DNA of 64,000 bases from Caloramator quimbayensis (GCF_900167605.1 NZ_FUYH01000007.1:1-64000), one strand, 5' to 3'. Positions 53,967 to 63,445 are shown, counted from the stretch's first letter. Numbers and translations are program-made. Notes: generated by a model from the sequence alone, not told the origin.

Positions 53967-55850
53967 ATGCCTAAAATTAGTATATGCATGATGGTAAAGG
54001 ATGAAGAAAAAAATATTAAAAGGTGTTTAGATAGTATTAAGGGGCTTTTAGACAATGACTTTGCTGAACTTATAATAGTTGATACTGGATCTAATGATAA
54101 TACAATTAATATAGTAAATGAATATACTAAAAAGATATATTTTCATAAATGGGAAAAAGATTTTTCTAAAATGAGAAATATTACCATATCATATGCAAGT
54201 GGGGAATGGATTTTTATAATAGATGCAGATGAAGAGGTTGAAAATATATATGAAATTACATCGATTTTTAATTCTAAAAAAATAGAAAAATATAATACTA
54301 TTGCTGTTGAAGTAAAAAACTTATCAGAAATCAATTCAAAAAATATATATATGGTTAATATGTCACCTCGCTTTTTTAAAAATAAAAAGGGTTTTAAATA
54401 TGTTGGGGCTGTTCATAATCAGCCTGTTTTTGAAAATCCTATTTTTTATTCTAAAATAAAGATATTTCATTATGGATATATTACACAGGATAAAGCATTA
54501 ATGGAAAAGAAATATAAAAGAACAACTGAAATATTATTTAATGAATTAAAAAAAGACCCAGATAATATTTACTATAGGTATCAGTTAGCAGTAAGTTTTT
54601 CTATGTATAACAATAAAATTAGAGCATTTGAAGAATTTAGAAAAGCATATTGTTTATTAAATAACAAAACTGCTGAAGAAAAAAAACTATATATGTCTAT
54701 TTACTCATCTTATGCAAGAGAAGCTTGGAGAAATGAAAAGTATAATGTGGTTATTGAATCATGTAAAGAAGGATTAAAAATTAATCATGATTTTATTGAT
54801 TTATATTATTTGCTTGGAATTGCTTATATAAAAATGGGACTAAAGGAAGAAGCTTTAGCTGCACTTTTAAAATATACAGAATTAATTTTGAAAATTGATA
54901 ATCTTAAAATAGTTAAGGATATGTCAATACCTTTGTATCATATAGATAAAAATTCGCAAGATATTGTTTATATTGAGATATCTAAATTATATTTAGAAAA
55001 GGACTATTTTTTTGAAGCATATAAATATGCTCAAAATATTGATTCCCAAAAAGATAAAATAATTATGACTATAAGTATTTTATTAAAAGAAAAAAATTAT
55101 AATAAAATAAAGGAAGTATATTTAGAGTTAAGTGATGATATAAAAAATACTTACGAGGCTGTATTAGAAAATAATATTAAAGAATTAGATGATGAGGAAA
55201 TTAAAGTTATTAGAAATGAATTTTGTAATATAGATAATAATTATGGTTTATATAACCATTTTATAATAAATAAAAATGTTGATGCTATATATAGTTTCTT
55301 AAAGTTATTAAATTTTGATGAAATACCTTTATTTTATATGAAATTATTTGAAATGCTAAAAGATAATATCAAAGAAATCATATGCTTAATTAAAAAATTA
55401 AATACAGATATTCAAAAAAATATTATTTTGGAATTAACAGATAAATATGATTTTAGTAATTATTTTAAGAATTACATTTTGATGTTAGATATAAATAAAA
55501 TAAGAGATCTGGAAGAGATAACTACTTTAAAAATTATATGTAACATTTTGTTAGTAAATTTAATAAACAATATATTAAATGTAACTGATGAGTATGAAGA
55601 ATTATTTAAAAAATATACAAAAATTGGAATTGAATATATTACTAAAATTTATCAAAAAGATAAATTTAGGTTAATTTATAAAAATATAGAAAATAATGAA
55701 GATAAATTTATAATTTTATTTTATCTATCTGATGAATATTTAAATAAATCTGATGTTAAATTGGCGATTAAATATTTAAAAGAAGCAGTAAAATCGTATC
55801 CTAAGTATTCAAAATTTATACAAAAGAAATTACAACAAATTGAGATATAG
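53967..55850 (+). CDS. Family 2 glycosyltransferase with TPR repeats
   Basis: Residues 1-190 are a GT2 (GT-A fold) domain: ISICMMVKDEEKNIKRCLDS, LIIVDTGSNDNT, and the metal-binding IIDADEEV (about residues 86-93). TPR-like helical repeats follow (about 195-310), then a long helical C-terminal part. GT2-TPR proteins often modify peptides or flagellin. The gene is adjacent to hag, so flagellin is the likely acceptor. GAGGTGATTTT precedes the ATG. It is much richer in A+T than the flagellar genes. Confidence 0.82.
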   Translation: MPKISICMMVKDEEKNIKRCLDSIKGLLDNDFAELIIVDTGSNDNTINIVNEYTKKIYFHKWEKDFSKMRNITISYASGEWIFIIDADEEVENIYEITSIFNSKKIEKYNTIAVEVKNLSEINSKNIYMVNMSPRFFKNKKGFKYVGAVHNQPVFENPIFYSKIKIFHYGYITQDKALMEKKYKRTTEILFNELKKDPDNIYYRYQLAVSFSMYNNKIRAFEEFRKAYCLLNNKTAEEKKLYMSIYSSYAREAWRNEKYNVVIESCKEGLKINHDFIDLYYLLGIAYIKMGLKEEALAALLKYTELILKIDNLKIVKDMSIPLYHIDKNSQDIVYIEISKLYLEKDYFFEAYKYAQNIDSQKDKIIMTISILLKEKNYNKIKEVYLELSDDIKNTYEAVLENNIKELDDEEIKVIRNEFCNIDNNYGLYNHFIINKNVDAIYSFLKLLNFDEIPLFYMKLFEMLKDNIKEIICLIKKLNTDIQKNIILELTDKYDFSNYFKNYILMLDINKIRDLEEITTLKIICNILLVNLINNILNVTDEYEELFKKYTKIGIEYITKIYQKDKFRLIYKNIENNEDKFIILFYLSDEYLNKSDVKLAIKYLKEAVKSYPKYSKFIQKKLQQIEI

Positions 55851-55870
55851 TATTTTATGGTGGTGATATA

Positions 55871-58800
55871 ATGATTGAAGAAAAAAAGAAAAAAATAAAA
55901 TCAATGATAGAAGCTCTAATTAACGAAAAAAAACTTGAAGATGCAAAATTGGCAATAGAAGACTACAGAAAAGTAGTACCTGATGATATAGATATTTATT
56001 CAATGCTTGGAGTAATCTATATTTTAGAAAAAAATTATGATGAAGCTATTGAAATAATGGAAAAGGGAATAATAAAAGATTGCAATAATTTTGATTTACA
56101 TTATAACTTAGGTTATGTATATAGTCAAATTAATATGTATAAAGATTCATTTATTCATTATTATAAAGCATATAATAATTGTTTTGATTCTGAATTAAAA
56201 GATATAATTAATGACAATTTAAAAAAATTAGAAAATAAATTAGGGCAAAATCAAAAAAATAATATTATAAATGCTTTAGAAAATATTAAAAAGGTCTTAT
56301 TCATACAAGATGTTCCTTGTATTAGAACAAATAAAATTGCTAAAGTTATAGCATGTAAAGGGATACAAGTTGATTTATTGTACATTTCAGCACATCCACT
56401 ACAAGTGTATAAAGATATAGAGTTACCATATAAAAATATGTTTCAGTTAAAAGATATAAATCAAGCGATTAATTATATAAATAATAGTGATTATGATATA
56501 TTATACAGTTCCAATGAACCAGATTATTTTACAGTTTTGTTTTTAGCTACAAATAAGCCAATAATTCATGATACTCATGATATGATGTCGTTAAGATCAG
56601 AAATTAGTAATGAACAAGTTGTTTTGGAATATATAGCAAACGTTATGGCAAGTGGAAATATATATGTGCATGAATTGGTTAAAGATATAGCTATAAAAAA
56701 ATTTGGGATAAGAAATAAACCAATATTTGTATTAAATAACTTTATAGAAAAATCAATGATACCAAAACAAAGAAAAGAAAAGTTAAGTTGTTATGATGGA
56801 GAAATGCATTGTGTCTTTGAGGGAGGACTATCAAATATACAGGGTCACCATAGATTTTTGGAAGGGCATTTTTTAAAATTAGCGAAGGAAAAAATACATG
56901 TTCATATATACGGAAATGTTAATCTTAATTATATAAAACAATTGGAAAGTAAATCAAAATATATTCATTATGAAGGAGTTTTATCTCCTAAGAAATTATT
57001 GGTAGAATTAACAAAATATGATATTGGTTTAGCTTTTTTTAATGTAACCCAACAAAATAAAATGTTTTTGGATACTACATTTGCTAATAAAATATTTGAC
57101 TATTTAGCTGCAGGTTTACCTATCGCTTTTGTTGATTTGATTTCGTATAAAATGTTTAATGAAAAATATAACGTTGGAAAAATTATTAACTTTAATCAAA
57201 AAATATATAAACAGATAGAAGAAGTGAAAAACATAAATATAGATGAAAATATACTCTTTAATAATGATTTTATTATAAACAACCAATTTTTTAATATTAT
57301 TAATTTTTTAAACAAAGTTAAACAAACGCATGAATTAAAAAAAACTAGTCAAGAGGAATTTATTATAGAAAATATAAAGCATAATAAAATACAAGAAGCA
57401 GAAAATATGATAAGAGAATTATTATCTAAAGAAAAATCAATAGAAATGATTGAATTATTATCTGAGATACACAAGATGAAAGGTAACATTATACTATCAG
57501 ATTATTATAATAAGAACAAATTGAATATTAACAGTAATGAGATATATAGTAAAAACAACATTGAAAAACCTAATATATTAATTATTAGAAGTTTATATTC
57601 AGTTTATATAACAGAATATATAAAAAAAATATATGCTTATTTAAATTATATACCTGATTTGATGACTTTTGATGAAAAGTATTATGATTTAAAAAGTGAA
57701 GGAATTATTAATAATCTACTAGTTATAAATGATGAAAATGAATTTTTAAATGCATTAAACAATATTAATTATTACGATATCATACACATTCATTATGTTA
57801 CACCTTTATTTGCTAAATATTCAAAACAAATTAAGAAAAAATGCGAAAAATTAGTAGTGACAATTTGGGGAAGTGATTATTATAGATCAGATTATGAAAT
57901 AAGGAGAATACAGAAAGAATTGTATGATGAAGCAGATTTAATAACTTTTGATAATGAAGAAACTATGAAAGATTTTATTAATTTTTATGGTGACCATTTA
58001 AAAAATAAAACTACTGTAAACAGATTTGGATTAACAGCTCTCGAACATATAGATGAAATTGACAATTATGATAAAAAGATATTAAAGAAACAGTTTGGAA
58101 TACCTGAAGATTATATAGTAATTACTTGTGGTTATAATGCTACAAAGGCACATAATCATATTAAGATAATACAAGAATTAAATAACGTAAAAAATAAACT
58201 ACATAATAATATATTTTTATTATTTCCAATGACATATGGAAAAGAACAAGCATATATATTAGAAGTAAAGCAATTACTTGATAGAAGTGGTTTTAAATTT
58301 AAAATAATAGAAGATTTTATGAACTTTAAAGAAGTTGCAATTTATACAAAATTAACAGATATAATGATACAACTTCAAACTACAGATACATTAAGTGCTT
58401 CAATGCAAGAACATTTATATAGTGGAAATATTGTGATTACTGGTGAATGGTTACCTTATAAAATATTGGAAGATAAAGACATATTTTTTATAAAAGTTAA
58501 AGAAATTAATGAGTTAGGTGAAAAATTAGTTGAGATAATTAATAATTTAGATTATTATAAAGAAAAATGCAAAAATAAAGAAAAAATAAAAGAAATTTCA
58601 GCTTGGGATAAAACAATTTATAATTGGTATTTTTCATATATAAAATTATTTTTAAAACAAAATAATAAAGAATGTAATTTTCAAAAAAAATACTGGAATG
58701 ATAGATATGGAAAGAAATTTACAATAGAATCTTCTGGTTATATGGGATTAGGAGAAATTTATAATAAATATATTTATAAATCTAAAATAGATGTTTTAAA

Positions 58801-59635
58801 TCATTTAAAAGATAAGATTTTAAATGGATATGAGAATAAAAATTTATTGGAGCTTGGTCCCGGTACGGGGTATTTTACAAATTATTTTATGAATAATAAT
58901 ATAGGAGCTTATTATGGAATAGATATATCAGAAGTATCAATAAATAATTTAAGGGATAAATTTAAAAAAGGGAATTTTTTCACAGGTGATATTACAAATA
59001 TAAACTCTTACCCTAAAGATTTAAAGTATGATTTAATTTTTTCAGCTTCGGTTTTGCTTCACATGACTGACGATGAAATGTTAAAAAATGTAATAAACAA
59101 TATAAGTTTAAACTTAAAAGAAGAAGGTTATTTTATAGAAATAGACCCTATTACTATGATAGGTACAGATATTAGATCGGATTATATGAGAGTTATTGAT
59201 TATAATAAATTAGAAAAGATATTGATAGATTATGGATTAGAAATTGTGTGTAATATACCTGTAGCATTTTTCTTAGATCAACCATTTGACTATAATATTT
59301 TAGGATATAAGGGTGAAATAGTTCGTGATATATTTTATAAAATAAAAAATTTAATTAATAATAACTGTTTAAGTGATGAACATATTGATGTATTGTCGAA
59401 ATTATTTTATTTGTTTGATAAAATATGTTTATTAAAATATGATTTTGGATTGTCGCAAAAATTCTTAATTATTAGGAAGAGTTGTGATAAAATTAATGAA
59501 AAAATCAGTATTGGAGATATATGGAAAAAAGAATTAATTTTTTTACAAATAAATGATTTGCTCAATAAATATAAAAATTTAATGAATACAGATAGTGTAA
59601 AAGAAATAATAGAATCAATATATGAAGTTTTATAA
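55871..59635 (+). CDS. Large multidomain TPR-glycosyltransferase-methyltransferase protein
   Basis: Four parts are visible in 1254 residues. TPR repeats span about 35-110 (SMLGVIYILEKNYDEAIEIM). The first GT-B-like glycosyltransferase spans about 135-480 (HDTHDMMSLRSE, CVFEGGLSNIQGHH, NKIFDYLAAGLPIAFVD). A second glycosyltransferase-like module spans about 565-935 (VVTIWGSDYYRSD, VITCGYNATKAHNH). A SAM methyltransferase spans about 941-1130 with motif I LLELGPGTGYF (about 993). A further 120 residues follow that I do not recognise. It probably builds and methylates a flagellin glycan, given its position. GTGGTGATATA precedes the ATG. Confidence 0.78.
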   Translation: MIEEKKKKIKSMIEALINEKKLEDAKLAIEDYRKVVPDDIDIYSMLGVIYILEKNYDEAIEIMEKGIIKDCNNFDLHYNLGYVYSQINMYKDSFIHYYKAYNNCFDSELKDIINDNLKKLENKLGQNQKNNIINALENIKKVLFIQDVPCIRTNKIAKVIACKGIQVDLLYISAHPLQVYKDIELPYKNMFQLKDINQAINYINNSDYDILYSSNEPDYFTVLFLATNKPIIHDTHDMMSLRSEISNEQVVLEYIANVMASGNIYVHELVKDIAIKKFGIRNKPIFVLNNFIEKSMIPKQRKEKLSCYDGEMHCVFEGGLSNIQGHHRFLEGHFLKLAKEKIHVHIYGNVNLNYIKQLESKSKYIHYEGVLSPKKLLVELTKYDIGLAFFNVTQQNKMFLDTTFANKIFDYLAAGLPIAFVDLISYKMFNEKYNVGKIINFNQKIYKQIEEVKNINIDENILFNNDFIINNQFFNIINFLNKVKQTHELKKTSQEEFIIENIKHNKIQEAENMIRELLSKEKSIEMIELLSEIHKMKGNIILSDYYNKNKLNINSNEIYSKNNIEKPNILIIRSLYSVYITEYIKKIYAYLNYIPDLMTFDEKYYDLKSEGIINNLLVINDENEFLNALNNINYYDIIHIHYVTPLFAKYSKQIKKKCEKLVVTIWGSDYYRSDYEIRRIQKELYDEADLITFDNEETMKDFINFYGDHLKNKTTVNRFGLTALEHIDEIDNYDKKILKKQFGIPEDYIVITCGYNATKAHNHIKIIQELNNVKNKLHNNIFLLFPMTYGKEQAYILEVKQLLDRSGFKFKIIEDFMNFKEVAIYTKLTDIMIQLQTTDTLSASMQEHLYSGNIVITGEWLPYKILEDKDIFFIKVKEINELGEKLVEIINNLDYYKEKCKNKEKIKEISAWDKTIYNWYFSYIKLFLKQNNKECNFQKKYWNDRYGKKFTIESSGYMGLGEIYNKYIYKSKIDVLNHLKDKILNGYENKNLLELGPGTGYFTNYFMNNNIGAYYGIDISEVSINNLRDKFKKGNFFTGDITNINSYPKDLKYDLIFSASVLLHMTDDEMLKNVINNISLNLKEEGYFIEIDPITMIGTDIRSDYMRVIDYNKLEKILIDYGLEIVCNIPVAFFLDQPFDYNILGYKGEIVRDIFYKIKNLINNNCLSDEHIDVLSKLFYLFDKICLLKYDFGLSQKFLIIRKSCDKINEKISIGDIWKKELIFLQINDLLNKYKNLMNTDSVKEIIESIYEVL

Positions 59636-59653
59636 AAAAATTAATCTTATATC

Positions 59654-59761
59654 ATTTCCACCAAGAGTTCACCAAAAATGCCCCTATGAATTTTTTACCT
59701 CAACATATAGTATATAGGAACTTAGTGTCTATACAATAAAAAATATGTTGTTGGTGGAAAT
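59654..59761. repeat. Nested inverted repeat between the glycan gene and the IS element
   Basis: Outer arms ATTTCCACCAA (59654-59664) and TTGGTGGAAAT (59751-59761) are perfect. Inner arms CAACATAT (59701-59708) and ATATGTTG (59743-59750) are also perfect and adjoin the outer right arm. The spacing looks like a small MITE, an IS end or a structured RNA. It contains no gene. The remainder of 59636-59800 is A/T-rich without other signals. Confidence 0.55.
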
Positions 59762-59932
59762 TATAGTTTTATAGGACCTCTCACCCAGTTGACAAGTGAC
59801 TGTTTAGTCTAAAATAAAAATAAACGAATTGCAAAAATAAAATACAATAAAAAAGCTGGAAAAAAAGTCATTGCCAACATCCATAAAATATACTACCCTT
59901 TCGTTGAAAGCGGCTAAAGGGGGTAGAAAGGA

Positions 59933-61456
59933 ATGTTAACAATGACTCAAATTAAGAATATCAAAAAATTGTATTACAGTAAAGGGGAAAAAATAAGTGA
60001 AATATCAAGAGAAACAGGACATAATTACAGAACGGTAGTCAAATATCTCAAAAAAGATGATTATAACTTTAAATTAGGAAAATGTGATAAGAGAGGCCGT
60101 CCCAGAAAAATCGATAATATAACTTTTATCATCGACAGATGGCTTGAGGAGGATAAGACAGCACCTGTTAAGCAAAGACATACTGCTAAAAGAATTTATG
60201 AAAGATTAAAATCTGAACATAGAGATCTACTGCAAGTAGGATATAGAACTATCGCTAATTATGTTAGTAAGAGAAAAAAAGATATCTATAAGGATGAAGA
60301 GGGATATTTGCCTCTTGATCATCCCAAGGGAGAAGCCCAGGTAGATTTCGGACAGGCTGTGTTCTATGAAAAAGGAAAACAAATTGAAGGACATTATTTG
60401 AATATGACTTTCCCATACAGCAATGGTGGATATACTCAGGTTTTTAAGGGAGAAAATCAAGAATGTCTTTTAGAGGGGATGAAAAAAATTTTCGAATACA
60501 TAGGTCATGTTCCATACAAAATATGGTTTGATAATCTTTCGGCTGCAGTAATATTAGGGAAAAATAGAGAGAGAAACTTGGTTGAACAATTTGAGAGATT
60601 TGCTCTACATTATGGATTTGAAGCTAATTTTTGCAACCCCAATAGCGGACACGAAAAGGGGAATGTTGAAAATAAAGTAGGATACCATAGAAGAAATTTG
60701 TTTGTTCCTATTCCACATTTTGAAAATATTGATGAATATAATAAGGAATTACTTAAGCTTTCGGACATTGATATGAAAAGAGAACACTACAAAAAAGGAG
60801 AAATGATTTTTAAGTTACTTGAAGAAGAAAAAGAATTTATGTTTAAGCTTCCTGAAAAGGAATTTGAGGTAGGAAGAATAAAAACTGTAAGAGCGGACAA
60901 GTATGGGAAGGCAGAGTTTGAAACTAATCTTTATTCAACGTCACCCGTTTATTCTAATGAAGAAGTAATTGTAAAAGCAACAGCTGACAAAGTTATAATA
61001 ATGAATAAAGATTTTAAGACAATAGTATCTCATGAAAGAATTTATGATAAGTATAAAGAGTCAATGAAGTGGTATCCATACCTTGAAGTTATGGCTAAAA
61101 GACCAAAGGCAATAAAATATACTCAATTTTTTAATTCATTGCCTGATATTTGGAAAGACTACATTGAAAGTCAAGAAACAGAAGGCAAAAAGCAGAGTAT
61201 TAAAGCTCTAATGAAAATGATAGAAGGGGATGAGGCTGAGGGAATATTAAATGCAACTAAAGCTTTAGAAGAAACATTAAATAATGGTGTTAAAGATATA
61301 GATAGTTTATTAACTACATACTATCGTATTAAAAATATGGGTAAGGCGTCAATAAATAAAATAAATCTTAAAGATAATATTCCTAATATTAACGAGTATA
61401 AAACAGACTTAAACATCTATGACTCCCTATATGGGAAGGGGGTGCCTGCTATATGA
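59933..61456 (+). CDS. istA: IS21-family transposase IstA
   Basis: A DDE transposase. The N-terminal helix-turn-helix (GEKISEISRETGHNYRTVVKYL) binds the ends. The catalytic core has the first Asp in EAQVDFGQA (about residue 138), the second in IWFDNLSAAV (about 200), and the Glu in HEKGNVENKVGY (about 242). All three are intact, as is the C-terminal part. 507 residues, full length. The ATG at 59942 is also possible. It overlaps istB by four bases (ATGA), which couples their translation. Confidence 0.93.
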   Translation: MLTMTQIKNIKKLYYSKGEKISEISRETGHNYRTVVKYLKKDDYNFKLGKCDKRGRPRKIDNITFIIDRWLEEDKTAPVKQRHTAKRIYERLKSEHRDLLQVGYRTIANYVSKRKKDIYKDEEGYLPLDHPKGEAQVDFGQAVFYEKGKQIEGHYLNMTFPYSNGGYTQVFKGENQECLLEGMKKIFEYIGHVPYKIWFDNLSAAVILGKNRERNLVEQFERFALHYGFEANFCNPNSGHEKGNVENKVGYHRRNLFVPIPHFENIDEYNKELLKLSDIDMKREHYKKGEMIFKLLEEEKEFMFKLPEKEFEVGRIKTVRADKYGKAEFETNLYSTSPVYSNEEVIVKATADKVIIMNKDFKTIVSHERIYDKYKESMKWYPYLEVMAKRPKAIKYTQFFNSLPDIWKDYIESQETEGKKQSIKALMKMIEGDEAEGILNATKALEETLNNGVKDIDSLLTTYYRIKNMGKASINKINLKDNIPNINEYKTDLNIYDSLYGKGVPAI

Positions 61457-62190
61457 ATGAAGCGGCTATCGAAAATATCAAGTTATATTGTAGGCAACTC
61501 AAATTTGGAGGGAATATAGCTAAAAGCGTGACTACAATAGAAGCAGAAACTCATGAAGAATTTCTTGCAAAAATACTTGAAATTGAAATTAAACGTAGAG
61601 AATCTGTAAGAAAAAATAGATACTTAAAACAAGCTGGATTTGATGTAATAAAGACCTTTGAAAATTATACATTTGAGCAAATAGAGCTACCACCGAGTAT
61701 AACAATAGATGAATTGAAGACTACAGAATTTATAAAAAGAAATGAAAACCTAATACTATATGGACCAGTTGGTACAGGCAAAACTCATCTTGCGACAGCA
61801 ATAGGTGTAGCAGCATGCTTAAATAATATGAAGGTTAAATTTTTTAGAACAGCAGCGTTGGTTAATGAACTTATTGATGCTAAAAATAATGGTACACTTA
61901 AAAAGTTATTAAAACAAATTGAGCAATCGGATCTTTTAATATGTGATGAATGGGGATATATACCTATTGATGTTGATGGAGCCAAGCTCCTTTATCAGGT
62001 TATATCTAACTGCTATGAAAAAAAGAGTTTACTATTAACTACAAATCTTGAATTTAGTAAATGGAACAGCATATTTTTTGATGAAAAGCTAACTAATGCA
62101 ATAATAGATAGGATGGTTCATCATAGTCATTTACTTATATTCAATGGACCGAGTTATAGGTTACAGAACTCTTTAATAAAATACAATTAA
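61453..62190 (+). CDS. istB: IS21-family ATP-binding helper protein IstB
   Basis: An AAA+ ATPase related to DnaC that selects targets and stimulates IstA. Walker A is GPVGTGKTHLATAIG (about residues 104-118) and Walker B is LLICDEWGYIP (about 162-172). 245 residues, typical. It appears intact, so the element may be active. Confidence 0.94.
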   Translation: MNEAAIENIKLYCRQLKFGGNIAKSVTTIEAETHEEFLAKILEIEIKRRESVRKNRYLKQAGFDVIKTFENYTFEQIELPPSITIDELKTTEFIKRNENLILYGPVGTGKTHLATAIGVAACLNNMKVKFFRTAALVNELIDAKNNGTLKKLLKQIEQSDLLICDEWGYIPIDVDGAKLLYQVISNCYEKKSLLLTTNLEFSKWNSIFFDEKLTNAIIDRMVHHSHLLIFNGPSYRLQNSLIKYN

Positions 62191-62274
62191 TAACATTTAT
62201 GGTAATTCGGATGTTGCAATTATTTTTTTCAACTTTTTGTATTTAATTATTGCAAAACACAATCTAAAACAGGT

Positions 62275-62300
62275 GCATATTTTTTTGTAAAAAAATATGC
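62275..62300. terminator. Perfect A/T palindrome next to the IS right end
   Basis: GCATATTTTTTT, GT, AAAAAAATATGC: 12-bp arms around two bases. It starts four bases after the inferred IS end and continues the minus-strand hairpin at 62301. On the minus strand the T-run acts with the GC stem as a terminator. Confidence 0.55.
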
Positions 62301-62315
62301 TGGGGCTACGCCCCA
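62301..62315 (-). terminator. Minus-strand terminator of the coiled-coil gene
   Basis: On the minus strand TGGGGC, loop GTA, GCCCCA is followed by GCATATTTTTTT. The hairpin contains the stop codon of the coiled-coil gene. Confidence 0.75.
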
Positions 62316-62659
62316 ACATTTATTATAGAACCTGAAATTCTCAGCTTAATTTTATATAGATCTTCCTCTGTTTGATGTTCTTTATGCTTTAAATAGGAGA
62401 TATCTTCTATAATAGTATCTAATTTGCAATAGATTTCTGTATGCTTTGAAGCGTTTTTAGCTTCTATTTCATCTAATTTATTTTCTATCATTTCAAGTTT
62501 ATTATTAATTTTACTTATATCGTTTTGCATTTGGGACTGTGCATATTTAAGGTTTGATATATCATTTTGCATCTAAGTATGAGAGTTTTTGATGCCATTT
62601 ATATCTACATCGATTTTGTTAAGTTTTTTCAAAATAGTATTTAATATTTGATTATACAT
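62306..62659 (-). pseudogene. Coiled-coil protein gene interrupted by an in-frame amber codon
   Basis: Reading from ATG 62659, with GAGGTATTATA as ribosome binding site, gives 28 residues (MYNQILNTILKKLNKIDVDI...). TAG follows at 62573-62575, then directly an in-frame ATG and 88 more residues rich in heptad-like Ile/Leu/Asn/Lys (NKLEMIENKLDEIEAKN). The two parts share one frame and style, so an ancestral protein of about 117 residues was cut by one nonsense change. TAGATG could allow re-initiation of the second part. Function unknown. Confidence 0.65.
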
Positions 62660-62697
62660 TATAATACCTCTGTCAATTAATAATATATTGTTAAATT

Positions 62698-62967
62698 TTA
62701 CTTTTTTCTATAATCTAATATCAATGAAGTTATAAAGGAAGATAAAAATCCAGCAAAACATATTATAAATAAAAGCATATATGCGATATCTAAGAAACCT
62801 TCTTTAGCTGTTCTTGACACATAAAAGCTGTATACTGAAAAAATAAAAAATAAAACAGGAAGAATATATTTGATATATTTGTTGCCTTTAAAAAGTTTAT
62901 TTAGAAGAAGGGCTAAGGCTATTGAAATGATTATTACTCCTAAAATAATAAATACGAAATTTTTCAT
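62698..62967 (-). CDS. Small membrane protein, possibly YesK-like
   Basis: 89 residues with three predicted membrane helices (FVFIILGVIIISIALALLL, YILPVLFFIFSVYSFYV, IAYMLLFIICFAGFLSSFI) and a short basic end (LDYRKK). The overall layout resembles YesK-type proteins, but the similarity is weak. The ATG at 62967 follows AGGAGAG seven bases upstream. A GTG at 62973 is less likely. It is upstream of the coiled-coil gene on the same strand, and they may be cotranscribed. Confidence 0.65.
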   Translation of the reverse strand: MKNFVFIILGVIIISIALALLLNKLFKGNKYIKYILPVLFFIFSVYSFYVSRTAKEGFLDIAYMLLFIICFAGFLSSFITSLILDYRKK

Positions 62968-63206
62968 TAGCACTCTCCTGTTCTTTAATTTAATATTAGT
63001 TTAAAGAAAATTATATATACTTTTTATATTTTTTTGAAGGTCTTTATTTAATTATACAATAAATAATGAAAGTAGAAAATCTATATTGATGTAATAATTG
63101 TTAAATCTTATTTACTATACTGGTAAATTATATATAAGTATGATATTATATGAAAAAGGAATAATAAATTCAATATTCAGTTAATTACTACTTTTGGGGT
63201 GATGAT

Positions 63207-63428
63207 ATGATACAAACCGTTTCCCCTGTCGAATTTAACAGCAACATAAGGCGTCTTGGAAATGCTTCACAGGATTATTTAAACCTTACTATGATAATAG
63301 AAGTTCAAAAATCCTTGGAAAAGTCAATTGAGGAATTTATAATGACCTATGATCCTAAAAAATTTTATAGAGGAATAAAAAACATTTCAACTAAAAATAT
63401 AGGTCTTAATATCAACTATTATGCTTGA
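63207..63428 (+). CDS. Small hypothetical protein
   Basis: 73 residues (MIQTVSPVEFNSNIRRLGNA, then YDPKKFYRGIKNIS). I do not recognise a family. GGGGTGATGAT precedes the ATG, and a good terminator overlaps its end, so it looks like a real, separate gene. It has no signal peptide or membrane segment. Confidence 0.6.
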   Translation: MIQTVSPVEFNSNIRRLGNASQDYLNLTMIIEVQKSLEKSIEEFIMTYDPKKFYRGIKNISTKNIGLNINYYA

Positions 63429-63445
63429 TATTAAGACCTTTTTTT
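63401..63445. terminator. 15-bp terminator shared by convergent genes
   Basis: AGGTCTTAATATCAA and TTGATATTAAGACCT pair perfectly around a 9-base loop, followed by TTTTTT. It ends the small gene on the plus strand. The convergent minus-strand gene stops at 63444, so the hairpin may also serve that gene. Confidence 0.88.

Larger units (their letters stand above)
59801..62271 (+). mobile_element. IS21-family insertion sequence (istA-istB)
   Basis: The two-gene istA-istB structure is bordered by imperfect inverted ends. The left end starts TGTTTAGTCT at 59801. The right end, read inward, starts TGTTTTAGAT at 62271. Inside each end a related block recurs as an inverted repeat: TTGCAAxAAxTAAxATACAA, then GxTGGAAAAAAA and ATTGCxAACATCC. 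This resembles the multiple terminal repeats of IS21 elements. Ends are inferred by comparing the two sides. No convincing target duplication was found. Length is about 2.47 kb, normal for IS21. Confidence 0.85.

Noticed and set aside
59795-62277. Target-site duplication of the IS21 element
   Set aside because: Flanks at the inferred ends (AGTGAC versus GGTGCA) do not match, so no duplication can be claimed.
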